From Microbacterium candidum (lineage in GTDB: Bacteria > Actinomycetota > Actinomycetes > Actinomycetales > Microbacteriaceae), in the NCBI RefSeq assembly GCF_030315975.1, contig NZ_JASXSZ010000003.1:62001-126000 (forward strand): a stretch of 64,000 nucleotides of DNA. The letters are read 5' to 3'. A program made the translations under genes and the position numbers. The notes beneath the pieces were generated by a model. That model was not told the DNA's origin. It saw only the letters and a list, made by a program, of their open reading frames with translations, and searched no databases. Below are positions 34,738 through 43,925 of this stretch, one piece after another. Each line of letters begins with the position of its first letter. The first letter of the stretch is position 1.

Positions 34738-37581
34738 TCAGCTGATGGGCTTCCAGGGCTGCTTCTTGGCAGCCGCACCCGGCACATCGCCCTGCGTCCA
34801 CCACTGGGCGACGTACTTCACGCCGTTGTAGTCGACGACGTCACCCGTGTTGAAGATCCGCGTCGCGGTCCACTCCACCGAGCCGTCACCCGCGGTCGCC
34901 AGCTGCGCCCACACGACCTTCTTGGAGGCGCCGGGCACCTCGCCCTTCGTGTAGAACTGCGCCCGCCAGATGGACCCCTTGTAGGTGACCAGGTCGCCCG
35001 CGACATACGCGGTGCCCGCCGCCCACGCCGCCGGTGCAGGCAGGTTGAGGCCGACGACCTCCGGGTTGTGGTCGGAGGCGGCGAACGGCTCGCCGCCGTC
35101 GAACAGCCGGGTCACGTTGTAGTTGAAGCGGCTGTAGTTGAAGGCGACCGACTCCTGGGCGTTGATCTGCCAGATGTCGGCACCGGTCACCATCTTCAGC
35201 GCGGCCGGGTTCGCCAGCACGTGGTCGAGCGATCCCTGGAGGCCGTTGTAGGAGTAGGTGTGCTCGCCCTCGTCGAATGCGGTCGCGAGGTCCGTGTAAC
35301 CGGCCTTGTAGAGCTCGGTCATCGGATCCTCGTGCGTGTAGGCGTTGAAGTCGCCGAGCAGAACGATCCGCTCGGTGTGGAGCCCCGCGGCGACCGAGTC
35401 GGCGAAGGCGACCGTCGCCTGCGCCTCCTTGACGCGGGTCATGTTGAACGCCCCCTGGTCGAGGGCCGGCGAGGAGGTGTCCTGTTCATCACCGGGATAC
35501 AGCGGGTTGCCGCTTCCCTTCGACTTCCAGTGGTTGGCGACGACGACGAAGACGTCGGCATCCGTGGCGTTCGCCCGCTTGAACCCCTGCGCCAGAGGCT
35601 GACGAGCGATCGAGAACGGCTGGCCGGGACCGGACTGGTCGGCGAGCACCTTCGAGGCGCCGACGAGTGCGACCTCGGCGGGCTTGTAGATGAACGCCGT
35701 GCGGATGACATCCTGCTGGGTGAGCGGCGGGAGCGCGCTCTCGGCAGGGGACGGCGCGTAGGCCCACGTCGGCGACCCCGCCGCCTTGTTCAGCGCGTCG
35801 ACCAGACCTGCGAGCGCGGTGTCGCGATCATGACCGAACTTGACGGAGTTCTCGACCTCCTCGAGGGAGACGATGCTCGCGCCGAGGCGGTTGATGCCGG
35901 TGACGATCTTCTCCTGCTGGCGCTGGAAGCTCGCATCGTCGGCCGCTCCGCGCGGGCCCGGCTTGCCGTCCTTCGTGGTGCAGGACTTGACGGTGATCCG
36001 GACGCCTGCGCGGTCGGTGTACCACGTGCAGGTGCCGAGTCCGGCGCCGACGAACTTCTCACCGGTGGTCGGGAAGTAGTTCTGGACGTTGAACGTCGCC
36101 AGACGGGCGTCGCCGCCCGTCGTGGCGGGCCGCTCGTTCGGCGCGCGCGTGTCGCCGAAGGCGACGACGGCAGCACCGTCGTCCTGCACCTGCGCGGTCG
36201 GCTGGAAGTTCCACACGCTGTTGCGGTACTCGAGCACGACCGGACCGCGGAAGGTGACCGACGAGCCGATGCGCACCGGGTTGGCGTCGCTCAGCCACGG
36301 CAGCGCGGTCGCGGTGTTCGCGCCCTGGGAGTAGTTCACGTTGGCGCCGTCATCGAGCGTGATCATGCGCGCGGCGTTGTCGGCGACGACGGCCTTGGCC
36401 TCCGCGGAGCCGGGAGTGCCGGCATCCGTCGGCTGACGCAGGGGCGTGGTACCGGCCGCGAGCGTGAACGAACCGTAGAAGTTCGCGTTGTAGTTGTCGG
36501 CGACCGTGAAGTCGCCCAGCGGTGCGATCAGCTCCCCTTCGTGGGCCTCCTTCTGGGCCTCGCTCTTGAGGTCGTCCCACGTGAGCGCCGCAGGCGTCAC
36601 CGCGGGAAGCGGCGTCGCGAGCTTCGCGACCTTCGGCGACGTGATCTCCGTCGTGCCCTGGTATTCCTCGACCTTGCCCGTCACGGTGACGCTGTCGCCG
36701 ATCTCCACCTGGCCGGCCGAGATCGAGCCGTAGACGAACACGGCGTCGGACTCGCCGGGGGTCGCGTCGACCGCGCCACCGGCCCCGCCGGTCTCGAGAT
36801 AGAAGCCGTTGTAGCCGCCCGTGCGGTAATCGGCGGTGACGACGCCTTCGGTCGTGACCGTCTTGCCGGCATACGGCGATGTGTCGGTCGCCCCCTGGAT
36901 CTGGGCGATCGTCAGCGGAATGGGGTCGCCGCCGTCCGGGGGCGTGGTGCTGCTGCCGGAGCCCTCGGGCGTCGGGGCGAGCTTCGTGAAGTCGGCCGCG
37001 TTGTTGTCGGTGTCGAGTCCCGCAGCCGTGCGCTGGTAGCTCAGGGTCACCGAGTTGCCGGTCACGGCCGTCCCCTCGGGCGACGCGCCGGTGCCCCAGC
37101 CGACCTTGTCGATGATCGATGCATCCGTCGGTGCGACGGGTGTGGTGCTCGCGGCGAGGTAGAACGTGCCGCTCGTACCCGACGGGTTCACCCCGCCGCT
37201 CGCGGTCAGATCGGGAGCGGGCAGGGGGAGCCCGTTGGTGCCGTTGCTCGTGAGCTGGATCAGGAAGTGCCCGTGGGCGGGCACGCTCCCGCTCAGGCCG
37301 AAGATCTGGGCGGCGTTCGGGGGAGCGGTGTTCCCGGCGGAGCGGTACTGGAGCGTGTCGCCGGCGAGGCTGATGGCGGAGGACGTCGGGTTGTAGAGCT
37401 CGACGAACTTGTTCGTGTAGGACGCGCTGGCAGAGCCGCCGTTGAGGTACACCTCGCTGATGACGAGATCCGTGCCCGCCGTGTTCGCGAATGCGGGCGC
37501 CGACAGCCCGGCGCCGAGGAGACACGCCGCGGTCGCGGCTGCTGCCGCGACGGCGACGCGTCGCTTGTGGATCGAGGGCAT
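34738..37581 (-). CDS. secreted ExeM/NucH-type nuclease with two chitin-binding-like modules
   Basis: 947 residues from ATG 37581 (GGAGGTG 8-9 bases upstream). A signal peptide (basic KRR, hydrophobic core, APAFA cut near residue 32) leads to a lamin-tail domain (DLVISEVYLNGGSASASYTN), an OB-fold region (GKTVTTEGVVTADYRTGGYNG), then an endonuclease/exonuclease/phosphatase domain starting DARLATFNVQNYFP and including SLEEVENS, VVANHWKSKG, LGDFNAYTHED and AASDHNPEVV. The C-terminus holds two CBM5/12-like modules rich in Trp and Tyr (AWAAGTAYVAGDLVTYKG and a second FNTGDVVDYNGVKY copy). It probably degrades extracellular DNA while bound to a polysaccharide surface. No sortase motif. Confidence 0.93.
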   Translation of the reverse strand: MPSIHKRRVAVAAAAATAACLLGAGLSAPAFANTAGTDLVISEVYLNGGSASASYTNKFVELYNPTSSAISLAGDTLQYRSAGNTAPPNAAQIFGLSGSVPAHGHFLIQLTSNGTNGLPLPAPDLTASGGVNPSGTSGTFYLAASTTPVAPTDASIIDKVGWGTGASPEGTAVTGNSVTLSYQRTAAGLDTDNNAADFTKLAPTPEGSGSSTTPPDGGDPIPLTIAQIQGATDTSPYAGKTVTTEGVVTADYRTGGYNGFYLETGGAGGAVDATPGESDAVFVYGSISAGQVEIGDSVTVTGKVEEYQGTTEITSPKVAKLATPLPAVTPAALTWDDLKSEAQKEAHEGELIAPLGDFTVADNYNANFYGSFTLAAGTTPLRQPTDAGTPGSAEAKAVVADNAARMITLDDGANVNYSQGANTATALPWLSDANPVRIGSSVTFRGPVVLEYRNSVWNFQPTAQVQDDGAAVVAFGDTRAPNERPATTGGDARLATFNVQNYFPTTGEKFVGAGLGTCTWYTDRAGVRITVKSCTTKDGKPGPRGAADDASFQRQQEKIVTGINRLGASIVSLEEVENSVKFGHDRDTALAGLVDALNKAAGSPTWAYAPSPAESALPPLTQQDVIRTAFIYKPAEVALVGASKVLADQSGPGQPFSIARQPLAQGFKRANATDADVFVVVANHWKSKGSGNPLYPGDEQDTSSPALDQGAFNMTRVKEAQATVAFADSVAAGLHTERIVLLGDFNAYTHEDPMTELYKAGYTDLATAFDEGEHTYSYNGLQGSLDHVLANPAALKMVTGADIWQINAQESVAFNYSRFNYNVTRLFDGGEPFAASDHNPEVVGLNLPAPAAWAAGTAYVAGDLVTYKGSIWRAQFYTKGEVPGASKKVVWAQLATAGDGSVEWTATRIFNTGDVVDYNGVKYVAQWWTQGDVPGAAAKKQPWKPIS

Positions 37582-37784
37582 CGAGGCCCACCTCCATGAT
37601 TCTGGGGATCGGTTGGACGGCCGCGCAGTACGCGGCGATGGACCTACCCTGCCGTGCACAGCCGACAATCAAAAGGATCTGCTGGGAAAAGTTGATGAAT
37701 TCTCTGTAATCGACGGCCGGCGCCCCGGATCGGGCGGTCGACCGCCTCCAGGGCGCCGCATCCGACGACGGCACGGATGCCCCG

Positions 37785-37790
37785 TAGAAT
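37785..37790 (+). promoter_or_regulatory. lepA promoter -10 (TAGAAT)
   Basis: TAGAAT ends 9 bases before the lepA ATG. With a usual 6-7 base distance the transcript would carry only 2-3 untranslated bases, so lepA is effectively leaderless. Confidence 0.55.
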
Positions 37791-37799
37791 CTTCTGGAC

Positions 37800-39665
37800 A
37801 TGTCACCGCGCGCCCTGAAGCCCCTCGAGCCGTCCGCCACCCCGCCCGAGCTGATCCGCAATTTCTGCATCATCGCCCACATCGACCACGGCAAGTCGAC
37901 CCTGGCCGACCGGATGCTGCAGATCACCGGCGTGGTCTCCGACCGCGACATGCGCGCGCAGTACCTCGACCGCATGGACATCGAGCGCGAGCGCGGCATC
38001 ACGATCAAGTCGCAGGCCGTGCGCATGCCGTGGTCCTCCGCCGACCCCTCGACAGGCTCGGGGACCGCGTTCGCGCTGAACATGATCGACACCCCCGGGC
38101 ACGTCGACTTCACGTACGAGGTGAGCCGCAGCCTCGCCGCGTGCGAGGGAGCGATCCTCCTGGTGGATGCCGCTCAGGGCATCGAGGCGCAGACGCTCGC
38201 GAACCTGTATCTGGCGCTCGAGAACGACCTCACGATCATCCCGGTCCTGAACAAGATCGACCTGCCCGCCGCCGACCCGGAGAAGTTCGCGCTCGAGCTC
38301 GCGAATCTCATCGGGGGCGACCCGGACGATGTGCTGCGCGTGTCGGGCAAGACCGGTCAGGGCGTCGAAGAGCTCCTCGACCGGATCGTGCGCGACATCC
38401 CCGCCCCGAAGGGGGATGCGGACGCGCCCGCGCGCGCGATGATCTTCGACTCCGTGTACGACGCGTATCGCGGTGTCGTCACCTATGTCCGGATGGTCGA
38501 CGGGCACCTCTCGCCGCGCGAGCGCGTGCAGATGATGTCCACGAAGGCGACGCACGAGCTGCTCGAGATCGGCGTGTCGAGCCCCGAGCCGGTCCCCACC
38601 AAGGGTCTGGGCGTCGGCGAGGTCGGATACCTGATCACGGGCGTGAAGGACGTGCGCCAGTCGAAGGTCGGCGACACGATCACGAATCTCCGCAAGCCCG
38701 CCACGGAGCCGCTTCCCGGCTACACGGACCCGAAGCCGATGGTCTTCTCCGGCATCTACCCGATCGACGGCAGCGACTACGCCGACCTCCGCGAAGCGCT
38801 CGACAAGCTCAAGCTCTCGGACGCTTCGCTCCAGTACGAGCCGGAGACATCGGTCGCGCTCGGTTTCGGCTTCCGCTGCGGATTCCTCGGACTCCTGCAC
38901 CTCGAGATCATCACCGAGCGGCTGTCGCGCGAGTTCGGTCTCGACCTCATCACCACCGCGCCGAGCGTCATCTACGAAGTCACGACCGACACGGGCGAGC
39001 ACGTCACGGTGACGAACCCGAGCGAGTATCCCGACGGCCGCGTCGCGTCCGTGAGCGAGCCGGTCGTGAAGGCCGCGATCCTTCTGCCGAAGGACTACGT
39101 GGGCACCGTGATGGAGCTGTGTCAGGGGCGGCGCGGGCAGCTGCTCGGCATGGAGTACTTCAGCGAGGAGCGCGTCGAGCTCCGCTACAACATGCCGCTC
39201 GGCGAGATCGTCTTCGACTTCTTCGACCAGCTGAAGAGCCGCACGCAGGGCTACGCGAGCCTCGACTACGAGCCCGCCGGCTCGCAGGAGGCCGACCTCG
39301 TCAAGGTCGACATCCTGCTGCAGGGCGACAAGGTGGATGCCTTCAGCTCGATCGTGCACCGCGACAAGGCGTACGGCTACGGCACGATGATGACCGAGCG
39401 CCTGCGCAAGCTCATCCCGCGCCAGCAGTTCGAGGTCCCGATCCAGGCAGCGATCGGCGCCCGCATCATCGCGCGCGAGAACATCCGCGCGATGCGCAAG
39501 GACGTCCTCGCCAAGTGCTACGGCGGCGACATCACCCGCAAGCGCAAGCTCCTCGAGAAGCAGAAGGAGGGCAAGAAGCGCATGAAGATGGTCGGTCGCG
39601 TGGAGGTCCCTCAGGAGGCGTTCATCGCCGCGCTCTCCGGAGACGTCGAGACGGGCAAGAAGTAG
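37800..39665 (+). CDS. lepA: elongation factor 4 (LepA)
   Basis: 621 residues. Ribosomal GTPase affecting translocation and initiation. G1 is AHIDHGKST (26-34), G3 DTPGH (97-101), G4 NKID, and the C-terminal LepA domain ends with the lysine-rich [18 protein letters not shown]. Between MPW (76-78) and [10 protein letters not shown] the protein carries [13 protein letters not shown], several residues longer than I recall for other LepA proteins; the extra DPSTGSGT (82-89) is encoded by a dispersed repeat (38045-38066). The loop between switch I and G3 tolerates length change, so the protein is probably functional. Confidence 0.96.
   Translation: MSPRALKPLEPSATPPELIRNFCIIAHIDHGKSTLADRMLQITGVVSDRDMRAQYLDRMDIERERGITIKSQAVRMPWSSADPSTGSGTAFALNMIDTPGHVDFTYEVSRSLAACEGAILLVDAAQGIEAQTLANLYLALENDLTIIPVLNKIDLPAADPEKFALELANLIGGDPDDVLRVSGKTGQGVEELLDRIVRDIPAPKGDADAPARAMIFDSVYDAYRGVVTYVRMVDGHLSPRERVQMMSTKATHELLEIGVSSPEPVPTKGLGVGEVGYLITGVKDVRQSKVGDTITNLRKPATEPLPGYTDPKPMVFSGIYPIDGSDYADLREALDKLKLSDASLQYEPETSVALGFGFRCGFLGLLHLEIITERLSREFGLDLITTAPSVIYEVTTDTGEHVTVTNPSEYPDGRVASVSEPVVKAAILLPKDYVGTVMELCQGRRGQLLGMEYFSEERVELRYNMPLGEIVFDFFDQLKSRTQGYASLDYEPAGSQEADLVKVDILLQGDKVDAFSSIVHRDKAYGYGTMMTERLRKLIPRQQFEVPIQAAIGARIIARENIRAMRKDVLAKCYGGDITRKRKLLEKQKEGKKRMKMVGRVEVPQEAFIAALSGDVETGKK
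38045..38066 (+). repeat. dispersed repeat inside lepA
   Basis: The 20 bases CCTCGACAGGCTCGGGGACC (38047-38066), preceded by CC, recur with one or two changes as the reverse complement at the 3' end of dgt (60255-60276). From memory, close relatives of this sequence are scattered in many Microbacteriaceae genomes. Here it lies in frame and encodes DPSTGSGT. Confidence 0.75.
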
Positions 39666-39699
39666 AGAACGGCACGGTGCGTCGCACCGTGCCGTTCTC
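39665..39699. terminator. bidirectional hairpin between lepA and the DUF1269-like gene
   Basis: GAGAACGGCACGGTGCG (39665-39681) and its perfect complement CGCACCGTGCCGTTCTC (39683-39699) form a 17-base inverted repeat that begins at the last base of the lepA stop and ends 12 bases before the convergent gene's stop. No U-tract. Confidence 0.8.
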
Positions 39700-39711
39700 G
39701 ATACCGCTGGA

Positions 39712-40293
39712 TTACTTCTTGTCGTCGTCCTTCGCGGCGGCCTTGGCGTCCGCGGCGACGGCCTGGTCGACGGCCTTCTCGACGATCTTGTCGGCCTTCA
39801 CGAGCGCCTCGCGGATCTTCACCTCGCCCGGGTCGGAGACCAGAGCGATGATGCCGGAGTGGCCGGGCTCGATCGCATCCTGCAGCTCCTCCGCCAGCTC
39901 CTTCTTGTGGTGGTGCTCGCGCAGCTTGCCGATGATGCCACCACCGGCGCCGACGACGAGGACGCTGCCGAGGATCGAGGGCGGGAACAGGATGCCGACG
40001 ACGGCGCCGCCGACGGCGCCCCAGCCGAGACCCTCGCGGGTGCTGTGGTCGGTCACCTTCTGCACGTCGAGCTTGCCATCCTCGCCGCGCTTGACGACGA
40101 GAACACCTTCGATCTTGACGGTTGCGCCGTCTTCGACCTGCTTGAGAGCCTCGTAGGCCTCCATGGCGACGTCGGCGTCGGCGAAGTCGGCGGCGATCAG
40201 CGTGTACGCGCCGTCGCTGATGGCCGCGGCCTCAACGGCGACCGCGTCGTCTGCGGAGTTGTCGTCCGCGGGAGCAGTTGTCTCATCTGTCAT
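39712..40293 (-). CDS. DUF1269-like membrane-associated protein
   Basis: 193 residues. The domain begins YTLIAADFADADVAMEAYEALKQ and contains the central glycine-rich hydrophobic hairpin WGAVGGAVVGILFPPSILGSVLVVGAGGGIIGKL, then HHHKKELAEEL and GHSGIIALVSDPG. This matches a family of putative membrane proteins often induced by stress; mechanism unknown. The N-terminus is acidic and the C-terminus is Ala/Lys-rich, ending DDDKK. ATG 40293 follows a GAAGGGGAA ribosome-binding site. Confidence 0.88.
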   Translation of the reverse strand: MTDETTAPADDNSADDAVAVEAAAISDGAYTLIAADFADADVAMEAYEALKQVEDGATVKIEGVLVVKRGEDGKLDVQKVTDHSTREGLGWGAVGGAVVGILFPPSILGSVLVVGAGGGIIGKLREHHHKKELAEELQDAIEPGHSGIIALVSDPGEVKIREALVKADKIVEKAVDQAVAADAKAAAKDDDKK

Positions 40294-40409
40294 GTCGGGT
40301 TCCCCTTCGTTTTTCGAATGCCTGACGGTCGTCAGTATAGGGACCGCGGGTGTCCGGCTGACATTCCGGATCCAGGTGCTGCTCAGTGGGCCCGGGTAGG
40401 GTGGAGGTC

Positions 40410-41063
40410 ATGCGGCGCGGGACTTTCCGAGACGAGACTGTCGACTATGCGGCGGTGGGCGCGACGCAGGCGTCGGACCTGCTGCAGTATCCGCCGGAGC
40501 GGAGCGTCCCGGCAGCGGAGTCGTGGCGCATCGGCAGCGGCGAAGCGCGCTTCCACAGCGCGGGTGAGGCACTGCTGTCCTGGAAGGCCCTGCGTGACGG
40601 CGGGCTGACCGTCTCGGACGTGCGGCCGGCGTCCGGCCCCATGTACACCGGTGTCAGCTTCGACGCGGAGGGTCACCCGATCGGCGCCTCCAAATTCGAG
40701 GCGGATCAGCGCTTCGACGCGGACGGCACGCCGTACGTCAGCGCGGGGGAGACGATCCACGTGCGCGGCCGCGTGAACGGGCTCAAGGCAGACGGCGAGC
40801 TGCGCGTCATCTTCGTCGTCGAGGAGCCGCGGCGCGTCGGCTTCGCGCTCGGCACCGTCGACGGCTCGGTCGTCAGCGGCGAGGAGTCGTTCATGCTGGA
40901 CTGGCGCAGCGACACCGACGAGGTGTGGTTCACGGTGCGCGCGTTCGACGCACCCGCGTCCTTCTTCTACAAGGTGTTTCCCGGGCTCGTGAAGAAGCGC
41001 CGCCGCGCTCTGTTCCAGCGGTACCTGCGCGCGATCTCGCCGCTGTACACGTCCGCGACCTGA
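40410..41063 (+). CDS. DUF1990 family protein
   Basis: 217 residues from ATG 40410. TAGGGT ends 7 bases upstream, so a leaderless mRNA starting at or next to the A of ATG is likely; the apparent GGAGG lies only 2 bases from the ATG, too close to act. Upstream GTG codons would add 3 to 8 residues. The family motifs YPPERSVPAAESWRIGSG, YTGVSFDAEGHPIGASKFEADQRF and FFYKVFPGLVKKRRRALFQRYL are clear. Function unknown. It overlaps hemW by 1 base (TGATG). Confidence 0.88.
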   Translation: MRRGTFRDETVDYAAVGATQASDLLQYPPERSVPAAESWRIGSGEARFHSAGEALLSWKALRDGGLTVSDVRPASGPMYTGVSFDAEGHPIGASKFEADQRFDADGTPYVSAGETIHVRGRVNGLKADGELRVIFVVEEPRRVGFALGTVDGSVVSGEESFMLDWRSDTDEVWFTVRAFDAPASFFYKVFPGLVKKRRRALFQRYLRAISPLYTSAT

Positions 41064-42280
41064 TGGGCTCCGCCCTGCCGATCGGCGACCCGGCTCCGGC
41101 CGACGGGGCGCTGCCCGACGACCTGCGGATCGATGCGGCGACGGACTTCGGCGTCTATCTGCACGTCCCGTTCTGCCGCGTGCGGTGCGGGTACTGCGAT
41201 TTCAACACGTACACGTCGGACGAGCTGCGCGGAGCGCGGCAGGATCAGTACGCCGACACCCTGCTCGGCGAGGTGGCGCTCGCGCGCGGGGTGCTGACGG
41301 ATGCCGGACCCCTGCGCCCCGCATCCACGGTCTTCTTCGGCGGCGGAACGCCGACGCTCTTGCCGCCGGGCGATCTCGCCCGCATGCTCGCGGGTGTGCG
41401 CGACACGTTCGGGCTGACCGAAGGTGCCGAGGTGACCGTCGAGGCGAACCCCGACACGGTGACGGACGCGGTCGCCCGCGAGCTCGCCGCGGCCGGCGTC
41501 ACGCGGCTGTCGGTGGGTATGCAGTCCGCCGTCCCGGATGTCCTCGCCGCGCTCGATCGCACCCATGATCCGGCGAACGTCCGCACGGCCGTGGCCGCCG
41601 CACGGGGCGCAGGTCTCCAGGTCAGCGTCGACCTCATCTACGGGACACCGGGGGAGTCGCTGGACGACTGGCGCACCTCGCTCGAGACGGCGATCGCGCT
41701 CGAGTCCGATCACGTCTCGGCGTACGCCCTCATCATCGAGGACGGCACGAAGCTCGCGCGCCAGATCCGGCGCGGCGAGGTCGCCGCGCCTGACGACGAT
41801 CTGCAGGCCGACATGTACGAGCTCGCCGACGAGCTGCTCGAAGGCGCAGGATTCGACTGGTACGAGGTGTCGAACTGGGCGCGCACCGTCGACACGCGGT
41901 CCCGGCACAACCTCGCATATTGGCGGGGAACCGACTGGTGGGGATTCGGCCCGGGCGCGCACAGCCACGTCGCGGGCCTGCGCTGGTGGAACGTCAAGCA
42001 TCCTGCGGCCTACGCGCAGCGCCTCGCGGCGGGCGAGTCGCCGGCGGCGGGGAGGGAGCGACCGGATGAGGCGGCCCGCAGGCTCGAATCGGTGCTTCTG
42101 CGCTCCCGCATCAGCGACGGACTCCCGGTCGCCGAGGTCCAGGGGGAGGGTCGGAAGGCGGTGGCCTCGCTCATCGCCGACGGCCTCATCGACGGCGGCG
42201 CGGCGGTGCGCGGCACGATCGTGCTCACGCTGCGCGGACGCCTCCTCGCCGACGCCGTCGTGCGCGCCCTGACCGCGTAG
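41063..42280 (+). CDS. hemW: radical SAM heme chaperone HemW
   Basis: 405 residues from ATG 41063, which overlaps the preceding stop. The radical SAM cluster is C38xxxC42xxC45 in HVPFCRVRCGYCDFNTY, followed by VFFGGGTPTLLPP and SVDLIYGTPGESLDDW. HNLAYWRG near the C-terminus is the HNxxYW motif that separates HemW from the oxygen-independent coproporphyrinogen oxidase HemN. HemW delivers heme to respiratory proteins. The position between lepA and hrcA is common in bacteria. Confidence 0.94.
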   Translation: MGSALPIGDPAPADGALPDDLRIDAATDFGVYLHVPFCRVRCGYCDFNTYTSDELRGARQDQYADTLLGEVALARGVLTDAGPLRPASTVFFGGGTPTLLPPGDLARMLAGVRDTFGLTEGAEVTVEANPDTVTDAVARELAAAGVTRLSVGMQSAVPDVLAALDRTHDPANVRTAVAAARGAGLQVSVDLIYGTPGESLDDWRTSLETAIALESDHVSAYALIIEDGTKLARQIRRGEVAAPDDDLQADMYELADELLEGAGFDWYEVSNWARTVDTRSRHNLAYWRGTDWWGFGPGAHSHVAGLRWWNVKHPAAYAQRLAAGESPAAGRERPDEAARRLESVLLRSRISDGLPVAEVQGEGRKAVASLIADGLIDGGAAVRGTIVLTLRGRLLADAVVRALTA

Positions 42281-42306
42281 CGCGTCCCTCGGGATTCAAA
42301 AGACTG

Positions 42307-42346
42307 GTGACACGCCGCTGGCGACATCCGTTCCCCGGCGTGTCGC
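42307..42346. terminator. hairpin between hemW and the convergent esterase gene
   Basis: GACACGCCG (42309-42317) pairs perfectly with CGGCGTGTC (42336-42344), extended by a G-U and a G-C pair, with an 18-base loop. It lies midway between the two convergent stops. No U-tract, so moderate confidence. Confidence 0.5.
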
Positions 42347-42380
42347 ACGAAACCACCCGCCTCTCGACACCGCCGACCGC

Positions 42381-43817
42381 TCAGAGGGGCAGCGAGTCGA
42401 GCGCTTCCGCGCGGGGAAGAACGACCTCCGTCGTCTCGGTGTCGTATCGACGGATCACGCGCTTCTCGTCGAAGACCGGCCAGCCCGCATCCTGCGTCTC
42501 GACGAACCGGGCCCAGTCGGTGTGCATGCGGTCCGCGAGCACCGCAGGAGGGTTCGGCCCCGCCATCGCGAGCGCGTCCGGCGTGTAGCCGATCCGGAAC
42601 ACGAATCCGATGTCCATCGCGTGCGCCGCTCGGAGGTCGCGCACGGGGCTCGACCAGGCGAACTCGTACACGTACGTCCTCGCGGACCGCGTCTCCGCCG
42701 CCCGGATCGCGGGTGCGCGCACGAGGCGGTCGCCGATGATCTGCCCGAGGATCTCGCCGGGCAGTGCCCCGGGGTAGGCGCGTCGGTATGCTGCGACGAC
42801 GGATGCGGGCGTGCGTGTCGCGAGGCGAGCGGCGAAGACCTTGAAGCGCCCGATCTTCGCGAGCTCTTCGGGTGTGAACCACAGGCGGTACTCGTCGGCC
42901 GTGCTGCCGATGAGCAGGGGCGTATCGATCCGGCCGAGGCCGATGTCGGGTGACACGGGGAGCGAATCCGGATCGACGGCGAGCGCGAATCCCGGTGCGC
43001 CCGAGATCGCGGTCGATCCGGCCGACACCTCCGCGCGCGCAGCCAGGAGGTCGCGCGGAGTGAGTCGGGTGAAGGCGGCGCGCGTCGGCTCCACGCCGAG
43101 ACGCTGGGCGATCGCCCGCGTGGCGCGCCCGGCGCGCTCCGGCGTCTCCGCCCGCAGAGGTCCGGACTGCACGATCGCGCCGCGGACCACTGCACGACTC
43201 TCGCTGCGCATGAGCAGCGCGGCGACGACCGATCCGCCCGCGGATTGGCCGGCGATCGTGATGCGATCGGGATCCCCTCCGAACGCGGCGATCTCGCGAT
43301 GCACCCAGGCGAGGCCGGCGGCCGCATCCTCCAGTCCGAGGTTGAGGGGGGCGTCCTCGAGCATCGAGAAGCCCTCGGAGCCGACGCGATAGGCGAGCGA
43401 GACGAAGACGAGGCCCTCGCGTGCGAACGACGTCCCGTCGTAGACGGCAAGCGCAGGCGACCCATGCTCGAGCGCTCCACCGTGGAACCACACCATGACC
43501 GGGAGCCCCATTCCGATCCCGTCGGAGGGCGCCCACACGTTCGCCGTCAGGATGTCCTCGCCGGGGATCTCCACGGTCGAGAGGAGCTCGCCGATCGGTC
43601 CGCGGTACGGATCCTGTGGGGCCGTGGGGCCGAAGGCCGTGGCATCCCGCTCGCCGTCCCACGGTTCGACGGGAACGGGTTTCGAGAATCGCAGGTCGCC
43701 GAACGGCGGGCGCGCGAACGGGACACCGAGGAATCGCATGATGCCGTCGGCCTCGGTGCCGCGGAGCGTTCCGGTGCTGATCGTGATCGTCGTCGCCTGT
43801 GGCAGTGTGTCGCTCAC
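42381..43817 (-). CDS. type B carboxylesterase
   Basis: 478 residues from GTG 43817; the GTG at 43823 would add two residues, but TACGCT ends 7 bases before 43817, fitting the leaderless pattern. Features are GVPFARPPFGDLRF, MVWFHGGALEHGSP, the nucleophile elbow AGQSAGGS near residue 190, and HAMDIGFVFRIG near 397 with the catalytic His. It shares the fold with the esterase at 6175 but has GQSAGG rather than GESAGGG and is 50 residues shorter, so they are distant paralogues. Substrate unknown; no signal peptide. Confidence 0.9.
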   Translation of the reverse strand: MSDTLPQATTITISTGTLRGTEADGIMRFLGVPFARPPFGDLRFSKPVPVEPWDGERDATAFGPTAPQDPYRGPIGELLSTVEIPGEDILTANVWAPSDGIGMGLPVMVWFHGGALEHGSPALAVYDGTSFAREGLVFVSLAYRVGSEGFSMLEDAPLNLGLEDAAAGLAWVHREIAAFGGDPDRITIAGQSAGGSVVAALLMRSESRAVVRGAIVQSGPLRAETPERAGRATRAIAQRLGVEPTRAAFTRLTPRDLLAARAEVSAGSTAISGAPGFALAVDPDSLPVSPDIGLGRIDTPLLIGSTADEYRLWFTPEELAKIGRFKVFAARLATRTPASVVAAYRRAYPGALPGEILGQIIGDRLVRAPAIRAAETRSARTYVYEFAWSSPVRDLRAAHAMDIGFVFRIGYTPDALAMAGPNPPAVLADRMHTDWARFVETQDAGWPVFDEKRVIRRYDTETTEVVLPRAEALDSLPL

Positions 43818-43866
43818 GGTCACCAGCGTAGAGCGCGCCGCACGACGTGCGGGGAGGCGGCCGGGG

Positions 43867-43898
43867 TAGAATTGGCACTCGACGGATCCGAGTGCCAG
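43867..43898 (+). promoter_or_regulatory. CIRCE element and -10 of hrcA-dnaJ
   Basis: TTGGCACTC (43872-43880), 9 bases, then GAGTGCCAG (43890-43898) match the CIRCE consensus TTAGCACTC-N9-GAGTGCTAA, the HrcA operator. TAGAAT (43867-43872) overlaps its left arm by one base, so HrcA binding would block RNA polymerase directly. This predicts autoregulation of hrcA and heat induction of dnaJ. Confidence 0.92.
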
Positions 43899-43925
43899 CC
43901 GTGGGCCGACGTGACGGGAGGTGTC

